Origin: Acidobacteriota bacterium
Lineage (GTDB): Bacteria; Acidobacteriota; Terriglobia; Terriglobales; Acidobacteriaceae
NCBI GenBank assembly: GCA_021778875.1
Contig: JAJYBT010000004.1
Span: 1 to 16,351 of the forward strand
DNA length: 16,351 nt
Reading direction: 5' to 3'
Part shown: one piece after another, positions 1 through 6,622 of the stretch
How the letters are laid out: each line of letters starts with the position of its first letter
Numbering within the stretch: position 1 is the first letter of the stretch
The notes under the pieces: generated by a model
What the model was told of the DNA's origin: nothing
Databases searched by the model: none
Seen by the model: the letters and a program-made list of their open reading frames with translations, nothing else
Position numbers and translations under genes: made by a program

Positions 1-335
1 GCATCGCCGCCAACGGCGACTTTGCCAACAAGATCGGCACCTACAACGTGGCCATCCTGGCAAAGGAGCACGGCATTCCGTTTTACGTGGCCGCCCCATG
101 GTCCACGATTGACACGGCGACGCCCACCGGCGACGCCATCCCCATTGAGGAGCGCAGCCCGATCGAGGTCACGCATCATGGCGGCAAGCAGCTCACGCCC
201 AACGGCGTGGGCATCTGCAACCCCGCTTTTGACGTGACACCGGCCCGCTACATAACCGCCATCATTACCGAACGCGGCGTGCTGCGCGCGCCCTATCACG
301 AATCGATCAAGGATATGGAGATGGTGGCAGGGTAA
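1..335 (+). CDS. mtnA: S-methyl-5-thioribose-1-phosphate isomerase, C-terminal part (gene truncated by window start)
   Basis: This is the last ~110 residues of an aldose-ketose isomerase of the methionine salvage pathway, which converts methylthioribose-1-phosphate to methylthioribulose-1-phosphate in the cytoplasm. The reading frame enters at base 3 and opens with [20 protein letters not shown]. That is the family's AANGD-ANK-GTY block, which in homologues directly follows a GADR motif, here lying just outside the window. Further family signatures follow: [14 protein letters not shown], the PIEERSP acidic segment, and a C-terminal [17 protein letters not shown] block that belongs to the eIF2B-alpha/MtnA fold. 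The 5' part and start codon are missing, so nothing can be said about its promoter. The next gene starts about 15 bp downstream. I see no terminator in that gap, so read-through into the small membrane gene is possible. Confidence 0.95.
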   Translation, partial: IAANGDFANKIGTYNVAILAKEHGIPFYVAAPWSTIDTATPTGDAIPIEERSPIEVTHHGGKQLTPNGVGICNPAFDVTPARYITAIITERGVLRAPYHESIKDMEMVAG

Positions 336-350
336 GCGCGACCGTCTACA

Positions 351-656
351 TTGTTAGTAGTGGTGCTTCCCCGCTCCTCCATTTTTCGCTTGCGGCACAA
401 GTCGCTCGCGCGCGGCGTCGCGCTTTCGCTGGGCGCGTTCATGGTTAGTCTGCGCCTTGCGGGCTTTCCTCACATCGAGGCCCTGCACGGGTCCCGCTGG
501 CAGGTGGCTGCCCTGCTGGCGGCCGCCTGGGGAATGGCCGAGACCATACGGTGTCTTGGCCGCAAGTGGAGCCTCTACCATGCCGGCGTGATGATCCTGC
601 TCTACACCAATCTGATGATTCTCGCCCTGGTGGCCTTTCTGGTCGTCTACCCCTGA
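351..656 (+). CDS. small hypothetical membrane protein (about 100 aa)
   Basis: I do not recognise this protein. The frame encodes about 101 residues with three hydrophobic stretches (roughly residues 22-38, 50-64 and 78-100), so a small inner-membrane protein is likely. The N-terminus is basic (RHKSLARG). No ATG lies at the 5' end: candidate starts are TTG at 351 and GTG at 360 or 363, and none has a clear Shine-Dalgarno sequence. The first ATG (441) would remove the first hydrophobic segment. The gene follows mtnA by 15 bp on the same strand. It ends tail-to-tail with the opposite-strand membrane gene, overlapping it by 10 bp. Strand choice rests on hydrophobic pattern alone, so confidence is moderate. 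Confidence 0.5.
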   Translation: MLVVVLPRSSIFRLRHKSLARGVALSLGAFMVSLRLAGFPHIEALHGSRWQVAALLAAAWGMAETIRCLGRKWSLYHAGVMILLYTNLMILALVAFLVVYP

Positions 657-1060
657 ACAGGCGGCCGATGACCGTTTTTGCGGCGCAGCGCGAGACCCGA
701 AACGACAAGCACCAGCGCCACCGCGCCGTAGACATAGTGCGGCCAGATTACCAGCCGCAGCATCACGCACTCCACCACAAGCCAGATCAGCAGGACAAGC
801 CCCTGGAACGCCGTCCAGAGGCCGTAGCGCGGTTTCGCCATCATGACGAACCACAAAACCAAAAGCGCCAGCAGCCCGTTGAAGGCCAGCAGGATGATGC
901 CCGGAATCAGATAGGAGTGGAATGGCGAATGCTGAAGCAGGCTGAGCGGCATTTGCAGCGCGGCGCCGCTCGGGTCAACGATCATGGGGATGGCGCCAGC
1001 CAGGGAACTCAACCCCAGAAACGCCAGTGCTGCCATTGCAATCACGCGCGCCGGGCTCAT
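647..1060 (-). CDS. hypothetical four-helix membrane protein (137 aa)
   Basis: The family is not recognised. The start at ATG 1060 is well supported: on the minus strand GGGAGGTGGTGTG precedes it, placing a consensus GGAGG 8 nt upstream. A longer frame up to 1168 exists but lacks such a site. The product has four hydrophobic segments at about residues 5-27, 48-72, 80-100 and 106-126, a short proline-containing stretch after the first, and a positively charged C-terminal tail (RRKNGHR). It is therefore probably an inner-membrane protein with no enzymatic motif visible. A possible -10 box, TAAACT, lies about 41 nt upstream of the start. The 3' end overlaps the opposing small gene by 10 bp. It is divergent from mscL, so 1061-1246 is a shared promoter region. 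Confidence 0.75.
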   Translation of the reverse strand: MSPARVIAMAALAFLGLSSLAGAIPMIVDPSGAALQMPLSLLQHSPFHSYLIPGIILLAFNGLLALLVLWFVMMAKPRYGLWTAFQGLVLLIWLVVECVMLRLVIWPHYVYGAVALVLVVSGLALRRKNGHRPPVQG

Positions 1061-1101
1061 CACACCACCTCCCTCACACAGTCTGCGGGGAAGCTGGCTG
1101 A

Positions 1102-1107
1102 AGTTTA
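1102..1107 (-). promoter_or_regulatory. putative -10 element (TAAACT on minus strand)
   Basis: On the minus strand the sequence reads GCGGTAAACTTCAG, 41 nt upstream of the ATG at 1060. The same hexamer stands 20-25 nt upstream of ccmC and aroF. It matches the sigma-70 -10 consensus at 4 of 6 bases, and I cannot see a good -35 partner. The assignment is inferred from recurrence and position only. Confidence 0.3.
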
Positions 1108-1246
1108 CCGCATTTTGCCTGTTCCCTTTCAGATTTCCCGTGTAGCATGGGCAGTGCATACGCAGCACCCGCAGTCAAAGGCCGGACGTCGTACTTTCTC
1201 AGCCAGCAGATGAAAAACCATTCAAAGACACACGGGAGGAAGAGAG

Positions 1247-1651
1247 ATGCTGAAGGGATTTCGGGATTTTATTCTCCGCGGTAATGTTGTCGATCTGGCG
1301 GTAGCCGTTATTCTGGGCACCGCATTCAACGCCATTGTGACTTCGCTGGTCGGCGATGTACTCAACCCTCTGATTGCGGCTACAATCGGCAAACCCGACT
1401 TCAGCAGCGTCATTCTGCACGTCGGCGGCGGCGCAATCAAGGTCGGCAACTTCCTCAACGCAGCGGTCTCGTTCCTCATCATTGCAGCTGTGGTCTACTT
1501 TGCCATTGTGCTGCCTTTGAACCACATGATGGCCCGGCTGAAGAAGCCCGCGCCCGATGCTCCGTCCTCCATGAAGACCTGCCCAGAGTGTCTGAGCGAA
1601 ATTCCATTGGCCGCCAAGCGCTGCGCCCACTGCGCCCAGCCGGTGGTTTAA
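1247..1651 (+). CDS. mscL: large-conductance mechanosensitive channel with C-terminal zinc ribbon
   Basis: MscL is a homopentameric inner-membrane pore that opens under membrane tension to release solutes during hypo-osmotic shock. The 134-residue product begins with the conserved amphipathic helix (MLKGFRDFILRGNVVDLAVA) and continues into the pore-lining TM1 (about 14-42, with the GDVLNPLIA block). A periplasmic loop follows, then TM2 at about 68-95. After TM2 the usual helical bundle tail is replaced by a short linker and CPEC-X10-CAHC (Cys112, 115, 126, 129), a rubredoxin-like zinc ribbon. Similar tails occur in other MscL proteins, so this is a family variant rather than a fusion artefact. 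The start is fixed by GGGAGGAAGAGAG just before the ATG. The gene converges on the MFS gene, and the two stop codons share a TTAA. Confidence 0.95.
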   Translation: MLKGFRDFILRGNVVDLAVAVILGTAFNAIVTSLVGDVLNPLIAATIGKPDFSSVILHVGGGAIKVGNFLNAAVSFLIIAAVVYFAIVLPLNHMMARLKKPAPDAPSSMKTCPECLSEIPLAAKRCAHCAQPVV

Positions 1652-3051
1652 TCCAGTTCCCGGAGCGGCCGGGAAAAGGCAAAGAACCCAAGAAACGTCA
1701 CCATCGCCACGCCGGACATCAGCGCGAGAGCGTGCGGCGTGGCGATGTGACGAGACAATTCCCCGGCCAGCAGCGCCCCCAGCGGTGGCAACCCAAGGAA
1801 GCATGTTCCGTAGATGCTCATCACCCGTCCGCGCATCTCGTCGGATGAAAGATGCTGCATCGCCACGTTGACCGAGGAGATGGTGAGAATCATGCCGAAG
1901 CCTTCGAGCAGCATGAGGAACTCAGACAGCGCAAAGCTGTGCGAGTAACAGAAGGCCACCACAACGGCCATGACTCCGGCGCCTACCAATGACACAACCG
2001 CGCCGCGATGGCGGATGTTGCCCTGCCACGCCACAGTGATTGCGCCCAGCACCGCTCCGGCGCCCGAGCAGGCCAGCAGCCAGCCCAGCCCGCTCTCGCC
2101 GGCGTGCAGCTCGTCGCGTGCAAAGTAGGGAATGAATGTAAGCAGCGGAACCGTCAGAAAGCTGGCCACGCCGATCATCCAGATCAGCACAAGCATCTGC
2201 GGCTGGCCGCGCACGTAGCCGATGCCGGCACGCAGGCTGGCCAGCATGCTCTCCCTGCGCCGTTCCCGCTCCACCGGATAGCGGATGCGCGCCAGCGCCC
2301 ACAGCACAGCCAGGAAGCTGACGCCGTTCAGAAAGAAGTTGCCCGCCACGCCGAAGACCGCCATGGCGTAACCGCCCAGCGAAGGCCCCAGAATACGCGA
2401 CATGTTGAACTGCGCGGAGTTGAGGGCAATGGCGTTGGTCAGGTCCTCGCGCTGGACCAGCCGCGGCACCAGCGCCTGGTAGCTCGGCTGATTCATGGAC
2501 ATCGCCGTCCCGTTCAGAAAGGCAATCGCAACCAGTTCCCACACGGTGATCACCTTGAACCAGGCAAGCCCCGCCAGCAGAAACGCCAGAACCATCATGG
2601 TTGATTGCGTCATCAGCAGCAGCCTGCGCTTGTCGACGCGGTCGGCAATCACCCCGCCGAAGAGCGTGAAGAACAGGAACGGAATGGAGCCCGCGAAACC
2701 GACCACCCCCAGCCAGAACGGCGAGTTGGTGAGCACCAGCACCAGCCAGCCCTGCGCTACGTTCTGCATCCAGGTGCCGATGTTTGAGAGAAGGTTGCCG
2801 CTCCAGAAGAGCCTGAAGTTGGGGTTGCGCAGGGCACGCACCACCTGGGGAAGCCGGTTTGCTTCCTGCTGGGCCAGCGCACGGACTACCGCCGCGGCCT
2901 CTGCAGACCCGGAATTCTTCGTCGTGTCTTCCGACTGCCGTGCAGCGCTCAGAGCGGCTCGCCTCCGGACTTTAGTGTAAGCTGTGGCTAAATCGCGGAA
3001 TGAGAGGGCGAAGGCTTTCCACGCAATCGTCCGGGATTCAAATGCTCTCAT
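1648..3051 (-). CDS. MFS transporter (MFS_3 / EntS-like exporter family)
   Basis: This is a major facilitator superfamily permease, probably a proton-driven exporter; the substrate cannot be predicted. The conserved core starts at RALRNPNFRLFWSGNLLSNIG and carries the cytoplasmic loop 2-3 signature GGVIADRVDKRRLL, as in the EntS/MFS_3 (PF05977) group. About 12 hydrophobic segments follow, ending in FSRPLRELD. The start is uncertain. ATG 3051 gives 467 residues but has no good Shine-Dalgarno sequence and adds about 70 atypical, non-hydrophobic residues. TTG 3126 is longer still. GTG 2844 or 2841 lies directly before the family core. A TTAGCCACAGCTTACACTAAAG stretch (about 2972-2993, minus strand) looks promoter-like and would favour one of the later starts. 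The 3' end shares TTAA with mscL. No adjacent gene hints at the substrate. Confidence 0.85.
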   Translation of the reverse strand: MRAFESRTIAWKAFALSFRDLATAYTKVRRRAALSAARQSEDTTKNSGSAEAAAVVRALAQQEANRLPQVVRALRNPNFRLFWSGNLLSNIGTWMQNVAQGWLVLVLTNSPFWLGVVGFAGSIPFLFFTLFGGVIADRVDKRRLLLMTQSTMMVLAFLLAGLAWFKVITVWELVAIAFLNGTAMSMNQPSYQALVPRLVQREDLTNAIALNSAQFNMSRILGPSLGGYAMAVFGVAGNFFLNGVSFLAVLWALARIRYPVERERRRESMLASLRAGIGYVRGQPQMLVLIWMIGVASFLTVPLLTFIPYFARDELHAGESGLGWLLACSGAGAVLGAITVAWQGNIRHRGAVVSLVGAGVMAVVVAFCYSHSFALSEFLMLLEGFGMILTISSVNVAMQHLSSDEMRGRVMSIYGTCFLGLPPLGALLAGELSRHIATPHALALMSGVAMVTFLGFFAFSRPLRELD

Positions 3052-3162
3052 CGGCCATCGCCGGCAGCTTCGGCTTGGGCGCGATGAGAGTCCTGAGCGC
3101 GCTCGGCTCCGTTCCCTGCGCGTCAACTACTACAGGCGCCTCCGCGCCAAAGGGCTCTGGCC

Positions 3163-5289
3163 ATGCTGATTCGCTACTCTCCGTATTTACTCCTCCTTGC
3201 TGTGATTCCCGGTTCTCAGGTGTCGAATGCCGGGCCGCATGCCGCGCCAGCGGCGGTCTTCGGATATAAGGACTTCAGCCAGCAGGCTGCCCTTGAAGCC
3301 AAATTCCTGGCCGTGCCCAGCGCCAGGCTGGCGGGTGAGGAACTGAAGACCCTGACCGCTGAGCCTCACATGGCCGCAACACCCCGGGACCACGAGACAG
3401 CCGAATATGTAGCGCAGATGTTCCGCGCGGCCGGTCTTGAAACCGAAATTGTGCCCTACCGCGTGCTGCTCAACCAGCCCAGCGTCGTGCGCGTTGAGGC
3501 CCGGAATGCCGCGGGCAAGCTGTTGATGAGCGGCCCCGAGCGCGAGCACGTCCAGGCGGACCCATTCCAGAACAATGCCCGGGTGGTGATGCCCTTCAAT
3601 GGCTCCTCCGGCTCGGGAGACGTGACCGGCGAAGTGGTCTACGCCAACTACGGCCGCCTTGAGGACTTCAACCAGCTTGCCGCGAAGCACGTTGACCTGC
3701 ACGGCAAGATCGTCATTGCCCGCTACGGAGCCAACTTCCGCGGCGTCAAGGTCTACCTGGCGGAGCAGCGCGGCGCAGCCGGCGTTCTGCTCTACTCTGA
3801 CCCGCAGGACGACGGCTATGCCAAGGGCGACCCTTATCCCATGGGGCCGTGGCGGCCAGAGACAGGCGTGCAGCGCGGATCAGTGCAGTATCTCTTCAAG
3901 TATCCCGGCGACCCTGAGACGCCCGGCGTGGCCTCTACGCCGAACCTGCCGGACTCAGCGCGCATCTCGCCCGACGGCAACCAGCCTCACATTATCTCCA
4001 TCCCCATCAGCTATCACGACGCCGCGCCGATCCTGCAGGCTCTGCAGGGACCCGGCGTGCCGGAAGGCTGGCAGGGCGCGCTGCCCTTCCACTACCACTT
4101 CGGCCCGGGCGGCGTCCGCGTCCACCTGGTGTCGCAGCAGGACTACCAGCGGCGCATTATCTGGGACGTCATCGGCAAGGTCAAAGGTGCGGAGCTGCCC
4201 GACGAGTGGGTCATCGCCGGCAATCACCGCGATGCCTGGGTCTATGGCGCGGTGGACCCCAACAGCGGCACCGCCGCCATGCTGGAGGCGGTCCACGGCA
4301 TTGGCGCGCTGTTGCACGAAGGCTGGAAGCCCAGGCGCACCCTGATCTTCTGCAGTTGGGACGCCGAAGAGGAGGGCCTCATCGGCTCAACCGAATGGGT
4401 GGAGCAACACGCGCAGACCCTCGACCACGCCGTTGCTTACTTCAATACGGACGTAGGAGTCTCCGGCCCGGATTTCACCGCCGCGGCCGTGCCTTCGCTC
4501 AAGCAGTTCGTCCGCGAGATTACTGAGTCCGTTCCCAGCCCGCTGGGTGGCACGGTTTACGAAGAGTGGAGGCTCAACCGCGCCAGAAGCAAACAACACA
4601 GCGGCTCCGACGCGGCGCCCCAGCCCGACGAACAGGTGCAAGTCGGCAATCTCGGCTCCGGGTCGGATTTCACCCCGTTCCTGCAACATGCGGGCGTGCC
4701 CTCCACCGATGTCGGCTCCGACGGCCCGTATGGCGTCTACCACTCGACCTTCGACGACTATGCCTGGTTCACCGAGAACGCCGACCCGCACTTCGTTTAC
4801 CTGAAGGAAATGGCGCGGGTTTTTGGTCTGGAGGCGCTGCGCATGGCCGATGCAGACGTGCTGCCCTACGACTACGAAGCGTATGCGCATGAGATCGCTA
4901 CGTATCTGGACGCTGCCAAAAGCAAAGCAGCCGATACCGGTCTCAGCAAGCTGGACTTCAGCGCCGCACAAGCAGCGGCAGCGCGCTTTGCCGCCTCGGC
5001 GGCCAGGGCCCATGCAGCGCAGGCAGCGCCCTCCGGCAACCTTGCCCGGCTGAACGAGGCCCTGCGCCAGACCGAAACCGCGCTGCTGTCTCCCACAGGT
5101 CTTCCCAACCGGCCCTGGTACCGGCACACGATTTACGCTCCCGGCGAATACACCGGCTATGCGGCCGTGGTCATTCCCGGCGTGAATGAGGCCATTGACG
5201 CGCATGATGCCGGGCTGGCCGCCGAGCAGTTGACTGTTCTGGCGCAGGCGCTGGACCGCGCATCGCAAACCCTTGATTCCGCGCATTAA
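3163..5289 (+). CDS. secreted M28 zinc peptidase, glutamate carboxypeptidase II / transferrin-receptor-like
   Basis: This 708-residue exported co-catalytic zinc peptidase belongs to the family of NAALADase/PSMA. Such enzymes remove residues such as glutamate from peptides, and here it probably serves extracytoplasmic peptide breakdown. A signal peptide covers residues 1 to about 23 (hydrophobic core LLLLAVIPG, cleavage near SNA-GP). A PA-type insert spans about 150-330, the M28 core about 335-555, and an Ala-rich helical transferrin-receptor-like dimerisation domain about 600-700. The full catalytic set is visible by alignment to PSMA: His355 (NHRDAW), Asp365 (VDPNSG), Glu402 base and Glu403 (WDAEEEG), Asp430 (FNTD) and His527 (YHSTFD). 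ATG 3163 has only a weak AAAGGG site 8 nt upstream. The gene appears to be monocistronic. It is divergent from the MFS gene. Confidence 0.93.
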   Translation: MLIRYSPYLLLLAVIPGSQVSNAGPHAAPAAVFGYKDFSQQAALEAKFLAVPSARLAGEELKTLTAEPHMAATPRDHETAEYVAQMFRAAGLETEIVPYRVLLNQPSVVRVEARNAAGKLLMSGPEREHVQADPFQNNARVVMPFNGSSGSGDVTGEVVYANYGRLEDFNQLAAKHVDLHGKIVIARYGANFRGVKVYLAEQRGAAGVLLYSDPQDDGYAKGDPYPMGPWRPETGVQRGSVQYLFKYPGDPETPGVASTPNLPDSARISPDGNQPHIISIPISYHDAAPILQALQGPGVPEGWQGALPFHYHFGPGGVRVHLVSQQDYQRRIIWDVIGKVKGAELPDEWVIAGNHRDAWVYGAVDPNSGTAAMLEAVHGIGALLHEGWKPRRTLIFCSWDAEEEGLIGSTEWVEQHAQTLDHAVAYFNTDVGVSGPDFTAAAVPSLKQFVREITESVPSPLGGTVYEEWRLNRARSKQHSGSDAAPQPDEQVQVGNLGSGSDFTPFLQHAGVPSTDVGSDGPYGVYHSTFDDYAWFTENADPHFVYLKEMARVFGLEALRMADADVLPYDYEAYAHEIATYLDAAKSKAADTGLSKLDFSAAQAAAARFAASAARAHAAQAAPSGNLARLNEALRQTETALLSPTGLPNRPWYRHTIYAPGEYTGYAAVVIPGVNEAIDAHDAGLAAEQLTVLAQALDRASQTLDSAH

Positions 5290-5336
5290 AACAGCACACA
5301 ACCGGAGCTGGAATTCCGCCGGAAAGGCAGATGAAA

Positions 5337-5352
5337 TGTGATTCAGGTCACA
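5337..5352. promoter_or_regulatory. CRP/FNR-superfamily operator, perfect TGTGA-N6-TCACA
   Basis: The sequence TGTGATTCAGGTCACA is an exact match to the CRP core consensus. The flanks extend the dyad (AAATGTGA on the left, TCACACAT on the right). It lies in the 111-bp gap between the peptidase gene and ccmE. Its centre (5344.5) is about 61 bp upstream of the start point expected from the sigma-70 promoter at 5370-5398, the classic class I activator spacing. Which family member binds it is unknown, because no regulator gene is in the window. Confidence 0.7.
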
Positions 5353-5369
5353 CATCCTTCGCAGGATGG

Positions 5370-5398
5370 TTGACCCCACTCCCTTCCGCTCGTATCGT
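5370..5398 (+). promoter_or_regulatory. sigma-70 promoter of the ccm cluster
   Basis: TTGACC (5370-5375, 5/6 match to the -35 box), a spacer of exactly 17 bp and TATCGT (5393-5398, 4/6 match to the -10 box) form a good housekeeping promoter. The expected transcription start near 5405-5406 is only about 4 nt before ATG 5410. The ccmE message may therefore be leaderless or nearly so, which would also explain why no Shine-Dalgarno sequence is seen. Confidence 0.55.
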
Positions 5399-5409
5399 TG
5401 ATGTTGACT

Positions 5410-5934
5410 ATGAAGATTTCCCCGAACACTTTGCGGATTGGCATTGCGGTCGCCGTTATTGTTGGCACCATTGCCTGGCTCGCGATCTCCGGCGCCCAGG
5501 CCAGCAAGAGCTACTACGTCACCATCGCCGAACTCGGCGGCATGGGCGACAAGGCCTACCACAGCAATCTGCGCGTCGAGGGATTCGTAAAGCCGGGCTC
5601 CATTGAGCAGAGCGGCCCCAACGTCACGTTCTTGCTGGATGAGTTTGAGAGCCACTCTCCCAAGGCCGCAACGGGCCGCGTGCTCAAGGTTGTGTACAAG
5701 GGCTCTGAGCCGCCGCCGGACACCTTCAAGGACGATTCGCAGGCCCTGGCCATGGGCACCTATGGACGCGATGGCGTCTTCCACGCCACGGTACTGCAGG
5801 CTAAGTGCGCCAGCAAATACGGGCCAACCCAGCCCGGCGCCACACCCGCGCAGCCAGCCGCAGCGCCCGCCAGTTCGCGGTCTGCCGCCGCCACGCCCGC
5901 TTCACGCCCCGGCAACTTGGCTACTGCAAACTAA
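5410..5934 (+). CDS. ccmE: cytochrome c maturation haem chaperone CcmE, Cys (CXXXY) type
   Basis: CcmE is a membrane-anchored periplasmic chaperone that binds haem covalently, receiving it via CcmC and passing it to the haem lyase. With ATG 5410 the product is 174 residues. It has an N-terminal anchor helix (about 8-28), then the OB-fold beta barrel (from YYVTIAEL through GRVLKVVYKG and ALAMGTYGRDGVFHATVLQAKC), then an Ala/Pro-rich disordered tail. The haem-attachment motif is Cys133-Ala-Ser-Lys-Tyr137, i.e. CXXXY instead of the usual HXXXY. Alternative starts are TTG 5398 and ATG 5401. I prefer 5410 because the likely transcription start lies at about 5405. It is the first gene of the ccm cluster, with ccmA 4 bp downstream, and is preceded by a CRP-like site. 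Confidence 0.92.
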   Translation: MKISPNTLRIGIAVAVIVGTIAWLAISGAQASKSYYVTIAELGGMGDKAYHSNLRVEGFVKPGSIEQSGPNVTFLLDEFESHSPKAATGRVLKVVYKGSEPPPDTFKDDSQALAMGTYGRDGVFHATVLQAKCASKYGPTQPGATPAQPAAAPASSRSAAATPASRPGNLATAN

Positions 5935-5938
5935 CCGC

Positions 5939-6622
5939 ATGACAGCGCCCGCTACAGAGGCCGCCAGCTCGCCCCTTTGCGCCCGTCTTGACCAGGTCTC
6001 AAAGCTCTTCGGCTCCTTCGCAGCGCTGCGCCAGGTCTCTGTGGATCTTGAGCCCGGACGCTGCTACGTCCTCATCGGCGAAAACGGCGCGGGGAAGTCA
6101 ACGCTGCTGCGCATTCTGGCCGGCCTGCTGCGCCCCAGCCATGGCACCATCAAAGTCTTCGGCAACAACGAGCCCCACGAGGTGCGCGGGCGCATCGGCT
6201 ACATGAGCCACGCGCCCATGCTCTACGACGAGTTGACCGCCCAGGAGAATCTGCGCTACTTCGCCAGCCTCTACCCCCTGCGCGCGTGCCTTGCACCGGC
6301 AGAAGCGCTGCGCATGGTGGGGCTGGACCCGGACCTGACCCGCACTCTCGGCCAATACTCGCAGGGCATGCGCCAGCGCACCTCACTAGCCCGCGTGCTG
6401 CTGCCGGCTCCGGAACTGCTCCTGCTCGACGAGCCGTTCTCCAACATGGACGTGGAGAGCGCCCGCCTGATGGTTGAGTTGCTGGCCGGGTTCCGCCACG
6501 GTAGCCGCACCATTGTCATCACCACCCACCAGCGCGAGCTGGCTGCCCCCATCGCAGACTGGGTGCTTGCCCTGCGCGCTGGCCGGGTGGCGTCCTTCGA
6601 ACACGGGAGCCCAACGCTATGA
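5939..6622 (+). CDS. ccmA: haem exporter ATP-binding protein CcmA
   Basis: CcmA is the ABC ATPase that works with CcmB (and CcmC/D) to release holo-CcmE. The 227-residue protein has all nucleotide-binding motifs: Walker A GENGAGKST (47-55), a YSQGMRQR signature (140-147) in place of LSGGQ, Walker B LLLLDE (160-165), D-loop SNMD (168-171) and the H-loop histidine in TTHQ (His197). The length is typical for CcmA. The start is ATG 5939, 4 bp after the ccmE stop. The same frame stays open further upstream, but that part only overlaps ccmE. The 3' end overlaps the ybaK start (ATGA, 4 bp), implying translational coupling. Assignment as CcmA rather than another ABC ATPase rests on its place between ccmE and ccmB. 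Confidence 0.93.
   Translation: MTAPATEAASSPLCARLDQVSKLFGSFAALRQVSVDLEPGRCYVLIGENGAGKSTLLRILAGLLRPSHGTIKVFGNNEPHEVRGRIGYMSHAPMLYDELTAQENLRYFASLYPLRACLAPAEALRMVGLDPDLTRTLGQYSQGMRQRTSLARVLLPAPELLLLDEPFSNMDVESARLMVELLAGFRHGSRTIVITTHQRELAAPIADWVLALRAGRVASFEHGSPTL

Noticed and set aside
551..1213. Plus-strand open frame of 220 codons across the small membrane genes
   Set aside because: Its product is rich in Gln, His and Arg with no hydrophobic or domain pattern. The opposite strand has a strong ribosome-binding site and a membrane-protein pattern.
4387..5784. Minus-strand open frame of 465 codons antisense to the M28 peptidase and ccmE
   Set aside because: It is a shadow of GC-rich coding sequence: the plus strand has clear catalytic motifs, while the minus product is Gly/Arg-rich, resembles no family and spans two real genes.
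5603..5938. N-terminal extension of ccmA overlapping ccmE
   Set aside because: The extension is a Ser/Arg/Pro-rich out-of-frame reading of ccmE; ATG 5939 gives a normal CcmA length.
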